This document shows positions 50,232 to 57,675 of a stretch of DNA of 57,675 bases, one piece after another (the stretch's first letter is position 1; each line of letters begins with the position of its first letter). Both the position numbers and the translations under genes were made by a program. This DNA is from Crocinitomix sp. GTDB lineage: Bacteria > Bacteroidota > Bacteroidia > Flavobacteriales_D > Crocinitomicaceae. Below the pieces are notes generated by a model that worked only from the letters and a program-made list of their open reading frames with translations, did no database searches and was not told the DNA's origin. Where the stretch lies: positions 1 to 57,675 of the forward strand of contig WTCE01000004.1 in the NCBI GenBank assembly GCA_013138735.1, given 5' to 3'.

Positions 50232-52079
50232 ATGTTTAAGCTCATTCAAAATTCCACCAGCAACGTTAAAAACGACATTCTTTCTGGACTCACCGTGGCA
50301 CTTGCTTTGGTTCCAGAAGCGGTTGCCTTTGCCTTTGTGGCAGGTGTCGATCCTTTAGTTGGATTATACGGTGCATTTATGATGGGACTCATCACCTCAA
50401 TTTTTGGTGGACGCCCAGGAATGATCTCTGGTGCAACTGGAGCCATGGCCGTTGTTATGGTTGCCCTAGTAAAAATTGGCGAAGATCAAGGAGGATTTGG
50501 TTTAGAATTCTTACTACTAACCCTTTTACTAGTTGGAATAATTCAAATGTCGGCAGGTTTATTGAAACTCGGGAAATTTGTCAGATTAATCCCCCATTCA
50601 GTAATGATGGGCTTTGTAAACGGATTGGCTATTGTTATTTTTCTTTCGCAAATTGGCATGTTTAAAACGACGGACAAAGACGTTTACGGACAAAACAAAG
50701 TCGAGACTGTATCTAAAGATTTACTTTATGACATTAATGGAACGCAAGTGAGCGACCATTCAAGTGGACATGTGTTATTTAATAAAGTAGACAATCAATT
50801 AATTGATGCACATTCCAATCAATTGGCCTACAACATTACAGAAAACCAAGTATTTGGAACAGATTCTATTGTTGCCTACAACATTGAATCTGATGGTATT
50901 TATAGCATAGAAAAAGCTGGTTTATCCAAATCATTTTTACCTTCAACTGAATTGTTGATGATGTTGTTATTTGTACTCTTAACAATGAGCATCATGTACT
51001 TTTTACCTAAGTTAACCAAGAAAGTACCTTCCGCATTAATAGCAATTATCGTAGTGGCTTGTATTACCATTTTTGGAAATATAGACATAAGTACCGTAGG
51101 CTCCTTTATTGCAGATGGCGCCCCATTAGGCGAAACAAGCACTGGAATAGCAGGCGGATTGCCAAGTTTCCATGCAGAGACATTTACAAGCATTCCACTA
51201 ACATTTGAAACGTTTAAAACAATTTTACCCTTCGCATTTATTTTGGCGGCCATTGGCTTAATTGAATCATTAATGACGCTGAATTTAGTGGATGAATTAA
51301 CAGAAACCCGCGGTAACGGAAATCGTGAATGTATTGCACAAGGTGGTGCCAATTTTGTGAACGGGCTATTTGGCGGAATGGGTGGCTGCGCCATGATTGG
51401 TCAATCAATCATTAATATCAATTCTGGCGGTAGAGGAAGACTTTCTGGAATAGTTGCGGCACTTACTTTATTAGTATTTATTCTTTGGGGAGCCGGTGTA
51501 ATAGAACAAGTTCCAATTGCAGCATTAGTAGGCGTTATGTTTATGGTGGTTATTGGAACCTTTGCTTGGTCGAGTTTCCGCATCATTCGTAAAATCCCTA
51601 AGTCGGATGCATTTGTATTGATTTTGGTTTCGGGAATGACAGTGGCGTTTGATTTAGCAATAGCTGTAATTTGTGGTGTAATTGTATCTGCTCTTGTCTT
51701 TTCTTGGGAAAATGCTAAAAGAATTCGAGCCCGTAAAACGGTTCGTGAGGATGGAACAAAAGTATATGAAATTTGGGGGCCATTGTTTTTTGGATCTGTT
51801 CAAGCATTCAACAATAAGTTTGATGTAGCAGATGATCCCGACCGTGTTGAGATTGATTTTGTAGAATCAAAAGTTACCGATCATTCAGGAATTGAGGCTG
51901 TAAAAACCTTGGTAGAACGCTATGAATCTTCAGGAAAAGCTGTTACGCTTAAACATCTGAGTCCACAATGTGTGCTTTTATTAACCAAGGCGAATCCGCA
52001 TTTAAATGAGATTATCGAGCGTGACATTGATGATCCGCGTTATCATGTGCTTGCTGCGCAGGATGAGAATTTGCTTTAG
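50232..52079 (+). CDS. SulP-family inorganic anion transporter with STAS domain and an insertion
   Basis: 615 residues from ATG 50232. SulP hallmarks: SGLTVALALVPEAVAFAFVAG, VGLYGAFMMGLITSIFGGRPG, SGATGAMAVVMVALV, PHSVMMGFVNGLAIVIFLSQ, GGMGGCAMIGQSIININSGG. The C-terminal STAS domain is at about 510-600 (VEIDFVESKVTDHSGIEAVK). About ninety extra residues (146-236) sit between TM helices, hydrophilic and without membrane character. SulP members carry sulfate, bicarbonate or other anions; BicA-type bicarbonate uptake is plausible. Alone in its unit. Confidence 0.9.
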   Translation: MFKLIQNSTSNVKNDILSGLTVALALVPEAVAFAFVAGVDPLVGLYGAFMMGLITSIFGGRPGMISGATGAMAVVMVALVKIGEDQGGFGLEFLLLTLLLVGIIQMSAGLLKLGKFVRLIPHSVMMGFVNGLAIVIFLSQIGMFKTTDKDVYGQNKVETVSKDLLYDINGTQVSDHSSGHVLFNKVDNQLIDAHSNQLAYNITENQVFGTDSIVAYNIESDGIYSIEKAGLSKSFLPSTELLMMLLFVLLTMSIMYFLPKLTKKVPSALIAIIVVACITIFGNIDISTVGSFIADGAPLGETSTGIAGGLPSFHAETFTSIPLTFETFKTILPFAFILAAIGLIESLMTLNLVDELTETRGNGNRECIAQGGANFVNGLFGGMGGCAMIGQSIININSGGRGRLSGIVAALTLLVFILWGAGVIEQVPIAALVGVMFMVVIGTFAWSSFRIIRKIPKSDAFVLILVSGMTVAFDLAIAVICGVIVSALVFSWENAKRIRARKTVREDGTKVYEIWGPLFFGSVQAFNNKFDVADDPDRVEIDFVESKVTDHSGIEAVKTLVERYESSGKAVTLKHLSPQCVLLLTKANPHLNEIIERDIDDPRYHVLAAQDENLL

Positions 52080-52109
52080 GTAGATTAAAGATCGCGTTGC
52101 TCCTAGATG

Positions 52110-52132
52110 TTAGATCGCTGCGCTTTTAGATT
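52110..52132. repeat. Copy of the TCGCTGCGCTTTTAGATT repeat
   Basis: TTAGATCGCTGCGCTTTT matches the form TTAGACCGCTGCGCTTTT at 29803 with one difference, and both continue as AGATT. Upstream (52081-52109) is a degraded copy. Confidence 0.65.
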
Positions 52133-52184
52133 AAAGATTTCAAGTTGACTTGTTATGCATTAATGATTGAATGTTTTAATGTTT

Positions 52185-52313
52185 TAATGCGATTTGACGG
52201 GGTTTTGATGGTTTGATGGTTTGATGGTTTGATGCGATTTGACGGGGTTTTGATGATTTGATGGTTTGATTATTTGATGGTTTGATTATTTGATGGTTTA
52301 ATACGATTTGACT
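52185..52313. repeat. Imperfect 8-base tandem repeats (GTTTGATG) with interspersed CGATTTGAC
   Basis: About a dozen copies of GTTTGATG or variants (GTTTGATT, ATTTGATG). GCGATTTGACGGGGTTTTG occurs twice, at 52190 and about 52231. The block ends with TACGATTTGACT (52302-52313), a word also present at 3323 and 16126. It fills most of the gene-free stretch 52080-52378. Confidence 0.9.
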
Positions 52314-52378
52314 TTTTTTTTATGGTGGAATGGTTGAATCTTTATGCTTTGTAAATACATGCTAGAATTATTTGAATA

Positions 52379-52708
52379 ATGACTGAACCGATCTCTATCG
52401 AATACTTAGAAAAAATCCAATCAGACAATAGATTGTCACAATCCGACAAAGACTTTATTGCAGGTGTGCTAGAATCACTCGTTGATTGGCGGAACGAACA
52501 TGCAATACTCGATAAATATCTTGTTGAAATTGAGAAGTTTACTGGTGGATACTTGACTGAAAAGAATATACGGAAAGTATTACGGTCTATCAACGTTGCG
52601 CAGTATGCTTGGGAAGCGGAATGTTTGGCAGGGCTAGCACGGGATTTAGGAAGCAAAGGTATTGGTCTGCGAGAAGCTATAGCTGACGTCATTGCTAAAG
52701 TTTCGTAG
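52379..52708 (+). CDS. Hypothetical cytoplasmic protein
   Basis: 109 residues, ATG start after the tandem-repeat block; no signal peptide. It is entirely helical (SDKDFIAGVLESLVDWRNEH, AQYAWEAECLAGLARDLGSK). I do not recognise it. The minus strand also has a long frame here, but the plus-strand product has the more natural composition. Confidence 0.5.
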   Translation: MTEPISIEYLEKIQSDNRLSQSDKDFIAGVLESLVDWRNEHAILDKYLVEIEKFTGGYLTEKNIRKVLRSINVAQYAWEAECLAGLARDLGSKGIGLREAIADVIAKVS

Positions 52709-52722
52709 AAAATAATTCGAAT

Positions 52723-53283
52723 TTAAAGCCCAGTAAAATTTTCTGCTATCAACTCCTTAAACTTATTCTTAGGAATTTGTTCCGTGTCGATTTGAATGAC
52801 TAATTCATTTTCTTGATAGGTTATTTTAAGCAAAGACTGATCGCTAAAATATTCTTCTAATAAAACAAACAAGCGCATTGTTAAGGGATGATTGGGCTGT
52901 TTGGAAATAATTCTGTATTCGCTGGAGCCTTTGAATTTTTTTACTCCGCGAAAACCATCACCGAATTTCTTTTTTCGAATCTGAAAATCGGGCAGACTCG
53001 TTTCTAGATTTTTGCATTTCCAAATTGTCCAAAATTGTAATGCTTGCTTCTTTGTTGAGACCAAAATAGTACCAGCAGAATAGGTTGCCTTTTTAAGTTG
53101 AAAGATCCATCTCAAAGGCGCATCCACTCTCCCTTTAACATTATACGACCATGCATTATATGAACCCGTAGTTACGCCACCCAATTCAAGCATATATTCC
53201 TCAAACTCTTCGCAAAAAGCCTTATTTTCGATATAAAATGGAGAATCTAACTCCCCAGGACTTGCGTTAGATTCAATTGCCAT
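52723..53283 (-). CDS. Hypothetical cytoplasmic protein
   Basis: 186 residues, no export signal. Basic in the middle (FQIRKKKFGDGFRGVKKFKG) with aromatic-rich strands before it (KQALQFWTIWKCKNL). No family recognised; the fold may be a nucleic-acid or lipid-binding sandwich. It begins 8 bases after the stop of the giant T9SS cargo gene on the same strand, so it is probably read with it. Confidence 0.6.
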   Translation of the reverse strand: MAIESNASPGELDSPFYIENKAFCEEFEEYMLELGGVTTGSYNAWSYNVKGRVDAPLRWIFQLKKATYSAGTILVSTKKQALQFWTIWKCKNLETSLPDFQIRKKKFGDGFRGVKKFKGSSEYRIISKQPNHPLTMRLFVLLEEYFSDQSLLKITYQENELVIQIDTEQIPKNKFKELIAENFTGL

Positions 53284-53291
53284 GGAAATTT

Positions 53292-56200
53292 CTATTGTTT
53301 AATAATCTTACCTGCTCCTACTCTTTCGCCCTCATTAATAAAGCGATAAAAATAAACACCATCTGCTAAGTTCGATAAATCTACTTGTTGACCTGTAGTT
53401 GTAAGAAGGTTCGAATAAACCAATTTACCTGTATTGTCAACTACTTCTACCTTCAACTGATTAAAGTCCCTAAACGCCACGTAAAATACTCCGGTGGACG
53501 GATTTGGATACAATTGGATGAGAGCATTTTCTTCTGTTTCCTCAATTGCTGTTACAATATCGTCTCCATTAACACTAGATTCAATAAAAAATTGAGAGAA
53601 ATTAGCAATCTCACAATCCGCATCATAATTAAACGTTCCACCGTCAAAATCAACTGCTGTACAACTTTCTTCCCAAACATCTAAGTCCTCATTCTCTCCT
53701 CTTACAAAAAGCAAAGCGTTTTCAGGCAATCCTTCAGGTGAAGCATCATGCACCTTAAAATTAAGTGTTTCTATAATTTCAAACGTCTCGGTTCCATAAT
53801 TGTTAATCACCCAATAATTACCTGTATTCGGATTGTCAGACGGCAATACATTTGGTTCTAAATGAATGCGAGTGACTACGACTTCTCCTTCTATCACAGT
53901 ACCATCCTCAAATACAAGAATAGTTTCACTATTTGGAAATTCAACCTCTCCTGCTCCTGTCACAAAAACCCGATCGCTATTCCCTTCTCCAACCGGTGCA
54001 CCAGAAATCACTTTTGTTGCACCCGAATTTAGTACAGCATGGTTGGTTCCTATTCTATCATTTACCGCCGTAATTCCTTCAATATTAAACTGGTAATAAG
54101 AAATTAATTCATCTGTATATGGAATGTCTCCGGTTCTAGTTAAATGACGCAATTCACGAATCTCATTTTGTGTTAATGATTTGTTCCAAATACACACTTC
54201 ATCAATCAATCCTTTATAATTTCGACCACCCCAACCTTTATAACTGCCAATTTTCATAGCTTCGATTAGCGCTGGTTCTGCAGCAGTAATATGTGAACTA
54301 GCAACGCCGTTTAAATACACGGTAATAGAATCTGGCGTCACAACTAAAGCTACGTGAGACCAAGCACCTTCTTCGACAATCAAACCACTATCCCACCACC
54401 AAGCGCCTCCAGGCCAATGATAAGCTAGCATATTTCCCGGTCTGAAATTTAACCCAGCACTTGTTCCATCATTAAATACAATTCCGGTATAATCAGGTTG
54501 AACACCATCTGGTTTTACCCAAGCTGAAATGCCAAAATTGTTGGTCAAACCAATGTTCATGTTTGGTGTCGAAGCATAATCGCCGCTTTCGAATGTTTCC
54601 ATTGCAAAGCCTGGAATTGGATCAGGCGAACATTGGTTATCCAGTGTCACCATACCTTCAACGGTTTTAGAATCTGTATTTCCATCACCATCCGTTACGG
54701 TTAATGTCACATCATAACTTCCTTCGGTATTAAAGACAACACGAGGATTTCTGTCTGTGAGTGAACTTACATAACTTGGCGCAGGTGAAAATTCCCATTC
54801 CCAAGACGCACCATCATGCGCCAAAACAGAATAACATTCAAACTGTACGGTATCTCTACTGCAATACACAATGTCTGATGCTGTCATTGGTTGTGCAATT
54901 GGCATTGATGGGGCAGCCAAAGAAACTTCCCAAATTCCACGTCCACCACTCATGCGCAATTTATTGTCCCGATAAAATGGTCTAAAATGCAATGCTCGCG
55001 TTACAAAAGGCAAATCTTCGCTGTAAGACAACCACTCACTTGTCCCTTCATCCCAATAAAATAAATTATACGCCGAAACAACGTAAACCAAGTGATCTGA
55101 TCCTGCTTGGAAAACAATATCACGAATATAATGCCCATTTAAAACGGGAGTAGATTTGTTTACCCAGGTTGTTCCTCCATCATAGGTTGCGTAAACTTTT
55201 TCGCCGTCAGATCCATAATGAACCGCCACCCATAATTCATCAGAATTTGCTGGATTAATGGTTAAATCTAATCGCGTTAGCGCTCCTGCAGGTACCTCAG
55301 TCGTTTCTACAAAGGTATTTCCTCCATCTGTCGATCTATGAACTTGACAGTTAAAACCATCTCGTACTAGCGTGTAAATGATTGCTGGATTATCACGTGA
55401 AATTTCAAATTCTAAAACACGACTGAATTCTGGAAATTCAAACAAGGCTTCAAAACTTGCCCCACCATCTTCTGATTTATAAAATATATTTTCATTTCCT
55501 AAATACAAATGATCGGCATAACGCGAATCATATTCTACTTCACTACTATTCAATAAACCATAACTTTCATTTGGATACAAACTAAAGTTAGAGATGTTAG
55601 ATGAACTTTGAGAAAGTGCATCTGGTGTTACTTTATCACTAATATCAGAATAATGTGTTTCTCTATTATTCAAGGGGTTTACATAACCTGTAGAAGTTTC
55701 TGCGCCGCCCATAAACATAGTATTTCCAAAGCCAAAATTTTCATGATAAACGGCATCACCATTATGATAACGGCCTCCTGTCCATGTATCTTCATTCCAA
55801 CCTTGATTAAAGCCCCAATAAGTACTTGAAGAAACTCCCGTATTTCTAACTTCAACCGTTGCGCATTCATCATTCGAATAATTAAGACCACCGTCAGATG
55901 CTACCCAAACTTCGCCATCTACCACATCAATATCCTGAATGTCTGCATGCATTTCTAAACTTCGTGTACCTCTTATATATTCAATATTTGCTCCGCGATT
56001 GCCAGATTCCATCATCCAAATGGTTCCAATCCAAATTTTATCGGCATCTGTGTGCGACACGTCCATGTCAAAATTATACCATCCTTGATGATAGCCATCT
56101 GCATAACCGGCATAAAACCAATTTGTTGCCATATCAGTTCCTGGCACATATGGACCACCGTCGATTCCATCAGAATTCACCCAATTCTCTGCTCCATCTG

Positions 56201-57290
56201 TACTATAATAAACGCCAATCCAACCATTATCACCAGATTTGCTATTCCCAATTAAACAAGCATAAATCATATCAGGATTGGCTGGTGTAACACCAATTTT
56301 GCAGCCAATATCACTTGCTGTTCCAATATCCTCAGGCACATACCAATCTGTATCTTTTAAGAGCCAGGTGGTTCCAGCGTCTAAGGACTTAAATATCTCT
56401 GCTCGTTTTAATGAAGGGTTGTGAATGGATAAAAATAAGATATCAGGATTAACAGCATGCGCCTCAATATCCCAACAGCGTTCGTCATAAATCACCGCCC
56501 ATGAATCTCCAGAATCATTTGTTAAATAAAGTCCATCCGCAGTCGCAGCATAAACATTTGTTGGATCTGTTCTATGAATGTAAAATTGCTCTATTTTTCC
56601 GGCCGCAGTGAAATTCAAGTTCCATGTTAGTCCTCCGTCCAATGTTTTATAAATATCTACTCCTGTTCCAACATATACAATGTTAGGATTAGTTGGATGC
56701 ACCTTAATGTCTTGACAATTGGTAAACACCTCATTAATACTTGTTAATTCCCAGTTTAAGGCATGATCGGTTGATTTAAAAATTCCGCCACCTTCAGCTG
56801 CACCATACATCACATCAGTATCAGACGGAGCAGCAGCCATAGTGAAAATATTTACTTGTGTAGGTCTTAAGTTCAGTGAACCGTCATTTTTAAAGGTTCT
56901 GTCTGGCCCCATATTTTGCCATGATGTTGTTTTTGTAGCAACACCAAAATTGCGTTGATCATGTAATGTTTGAATGCGAGCCTTCTCCGCTTCAGCTGCT
57001 GGCACTACTAATAAACCATTACTTTGCACAAATTCTGAAGTAACACGCAGCCAATATTTGAAGTTTTGCGTGTGAATATTTTTCACAAAGGGATTTGTTT
57101 GATAATGCTGATGATAAAGGTCAACGACTTCTAGTACGTTCGGAAATTCACTATACATTTCAACAACCCATGCCGGTTCTGTTCCTTCCAATTCTGGAAA
57201 AACTTTAAAAAAATCGGGACTGTTTTGTGCCGTTACCCATTGAGATGAAAGCAATAGGAGAACGATATAAATATAACGATTGAGCTTCAT
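53292..57290 (-). CDS. Giant T9SS cargo protein with BNR/sortilin-like repeats, PKD and LamG domains
   Basis: 1332 residues with signal peptide MKLNRYIYIVLLLLSSQWVTAQ. Residues about 130-780 contain BNR/VPS10-type blades, seen as STDHALNW, TLDGGLTWNL, TNDSGDSWAV, STDGAENWV, SEDGGASFE, STDGGNTFVE and TYDGGTTWV. A PKD domain follows (about 780-860, ASWEWEFSPAPSYVSSL), then a LamG/concanavalin-like domain (ISAWVKPDGVQPDYTGIVF, LIDEVCIWNKSLTQNEI). A type IX secretion sorting domain ends it (LYPNPSTGVFYVAFRD to GAGKIIKQ). It is secreted to the surface or medium; probably binds or cleaves glycans or proteins, though no catalytic residues are obvious. Confidence 0.92.
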   Translation of the reverse strand: MKLNRYIYIVLLLLSSQWVTAQNSPDFFKVFPELEGTEPAWVVEMYSEFPNVLEVVDLYHQHYQTNPFVKNIHTQNFKYWLRVTSEFVQSNGLLVVPAAEAEKARIQTLHDQRNFGVATKTTSWQNMGPDRTFKNDGSLNLRPTQVNIFTMAAAPSDTDVMYGAAEGGGIFKSTDHALNWELTSINEVFTNCQDIKVHPTNPNIVYVGTGVDIYKTLDGGLTWNLNFTAAGKIEQFYIHRTDPTNVYAATADGLYLTNDSGDSWAVIYDERCWDIEAHAVNPDILFLSIHNPSLKRAEIFKSLDAGTTWLLKDTDWYVPEDIGTASDIGCKIGVTPANPDMIYACLIGNSKSGDNGWIGVYYSTDGAENWVNSDGIDGGPYVPGTDMATNWFYAGYADGYHQGWYNFDMDVSHTDADKIWIGTIWMMESGNRGANIEYIRGTRSLEMHADIQDIDVVDGEVWVASDGGLNYSNDECATVEVRNTGVSSSTYWGFNQGWNEDTWTGGRYHNGDAVYHENFGFGNTMFMGGAETSTGYVNPLNNRETHYSDISDKVTPDALSQSSSNISNFSLYPNESYGLLNSSEVEYDSRYADHLYLGNENIFYKSEDGGASFEALFEFPEFSRVLEFEISRDNPAIIYTLVRDGFNCQVHRSTDGGNTFVETTEVPAGALTRLDLTINPANSDELWVAVHYGSDGEKVYATYDGGTTWVNKSTPVLNGHYIRDIVFQAGSDHLVYVVSAYNLFYWDEGTSEWLSYSEDLPFVTRALHFRPFYRDNKLRMSGGRGIWEVSLAAPSMPIAQPMTASDIVYCSRDTVQFECYSVLAHDGASWEWEFSPAPSYVSSLTDRNPRVVFNTEGSYDVTLTVTDGDGNTDSKTVEGMVTLDNQCSPDPIPGFAMETFESGDYASTPNMNIGLTNNFGISAWVKPDGVQPDYTGIVFNDGTSAGLNFRPGNMLAYHWPGGAWWWDSGLIVEEGAWSHVALVVTPDSITVYLNGVASSHITAAEPALIEAMKIGSYKGWGGRNYKGLIDEVCIWNKSLTQNEIRELRHLTRTGDIPYTDELISYYQFNIEGITAVNDRIGTNHAVLNSGATKVISGAPVGEGNSDRVFVTGAGEVEFPNSETILVFEDGTVIEGEVVVTRIHLEPNVLPSDNPNTGNYWVINNYGTETFEIIETLNFKVHDASPEGLPENALLFVRGENEDLDVWEESCTAVDFDGGTFNYDADCEIANFSQFFIESSVNGDDIVTAIEETEENALIQLYPNPSTGVFYVAFRDFNQLKVEVVDNTGKLVYSNLLTTTGQQVDLSNLADGVYFYRFINEGERVGAGKIIKQ

Positions 57291-57318
57291 AATGAATAGA
57301 TATTATATTGGCATAAAT

Positions 57319-57346
57319 TTAGTCATTAGTATTTAGTCATTAGTAT
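57319..57346. repeat. Two tandem copies of TTAGTCATTAGTAT
   Basis: A 14-base unit repeated twice exactly, directly upstream of the giant cargo gene. A partial third unit (TTAGTAT variants) follows at 57347-57365. Confidence 0.85.
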
Positions 57347-57434
57347 ATAGCCGCTAATATTTAGTTTTGCGGTTGTAGGATTGAAAATCGCTAAGAAGTT
57401 CGTTCAGTATTTATCGTGTATTTTGCTCATTCTT

Positions 57435-57565
57435 GCGCTTCTCAGGATTTGTAATCCTGCGAAACTAGCTTTGAACATTTTTACCGTGCTTTTGGATATA
57501 CAAGGTTTCTTGCATTTTTGTAGTCGCAGGATTGTATCCCGCATAGCTCCTAAAATCCGCATGTC
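57435..57565. repeat. REP-like palindromes (AGGATTTGTAATCCT type)
   Basis: AGGATT-TGT-AATCCT (57444-57458), bounded by GCGCTTCTC and GCGAAAC, and a related TCGCAGGATTGTATCCCGC (57524-57542). These resemble the GGATTTGTAATCC palindromes that flank REP-associated tyrosine transposases in Bacteroidota; no transposase is in the window. They occupy the gene-free right end (57291-57675), along with the tandem TTAGTCATTAGTAT units. Confidence 0.65.
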
Positions 57566-57675
57566 ATTAATCAAAAAAGCCGCAAAACCTTATTAGATAA
57601 AGTTTCACGGCAATGTATTATTCACTAAATTTAGTGTTGGACAACAATACACAAGTGAAAGTAATTAAATCAGAC

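Noticed and set aside
52342-52692. 116-codon minus-strand frame opposite the 109-residue gene
   Set aside because: Its Ser/Ile-rich translation looks like a shadow, and the plus-strand product has a more natural helical protein composition and a regular ATG.
57381-57596. 71-codon plus-strand frame at the right edge
   Set aside because: It runs through the two REP-like palindromes and has no promoter or family; its Leu/Ile-rich sequence follows from the repeats. Not a gene.

Overview
The window is an AT-rich stretch of a Bacteroidota chromosome, most likely a member of the Flavobacteriales. The evidence is two secreted giants with type IX secretion (Por) C-terminal sorting domains, several TAnnTTTG promoter elements, weak or absent Shine-Dalgarno sequences, menaquinone synthesis (MenA), and many small exported proteins and lipoproteins with Bacteroidota-type signal peptides. 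I see no rRNA, tRNA, CRISPR array, prophage or intact insertion sequence.

Layout. Positions 1-4000 are an accessory cassette-like array: five or six orphan plus-strand ORFs, one with ankyrin repeats, separated by related spacer repeats with inverted-repeat ends; one ORF is interrupted by an in-frame TAG. From 4.0 to 18.9 kb: an ABC exporter, a TPR histidine kinase, a class I aminotransferase, a BamA/TamA-like outer-membrane protein, a 869-residue subtilase with an altered catalytic residue, a DUF5522 mini-protein, a YwqK/MORN protein, a YrdC/YciO protein and a fused nucleoside-recognition (SpmA/SpmB-like) membrane protein. From 19.1 to 25.4 kb: fhs-fdhD (formate), three small exported helical proteins (charged coiled coil, lipoprotein, LEA-like), a BON-LysM protein (Kbp) and GAPDH, with repeated terminator modules between them.

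From 25.4 to 34 kb most genes lie on the minus strand: a TPMT-type methyltransferase, a DnaQ-like exonuclease, a phosphodiester glycosidase lipoprotein whose stop codon lies in a 21-copy CACT repeat, and many uncharacterised exported proteins. Between 34.1 and 38.8 kb are a pair of tiny His/Cys-rich membrane peptides, a pseudouridine-synthase N-terminal module that ends inside a dispersed hairpin element, a 37-residue membrane peptide, a YbiT-like ABC-F ATPase with a lost second P-loop, and two lipoproteins. From 43.7 down to 38.9 kb lies a tightly coupled four-gene minus-strand operon (WG-repeat protein, TonB-like protein, AAC(3)-fold acetyltransferase, ACC-deaminase-like PLP enzyme). From 43.8 to 52 kb are core genes: an LpxL-like acyltransferase, rarA, menA, trmD, sseA, a TonB-domain protein and a SulP transporter with an extra-membrane insertion. 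The window ends with a 1332-residue BNR/PKD/LamG T9SS cargo protein and REP-like palindromes.

Three kinds of signal stand out: the cassette array at the left end; a family of dispersed hairpin elements (16.3, 34.9 and 46.1 kb) whose outer stems differ in sequence but stay base-paired, and which abut or terminate genes; and the fhs-to-kbp region with paralogous small secreted helical proteins. Start codons were often moved inward from the longest open frame when a signal peptide, a family alignment or a promoter placed the start downstream. Family assignments come from recognising motifs, not from a database search.
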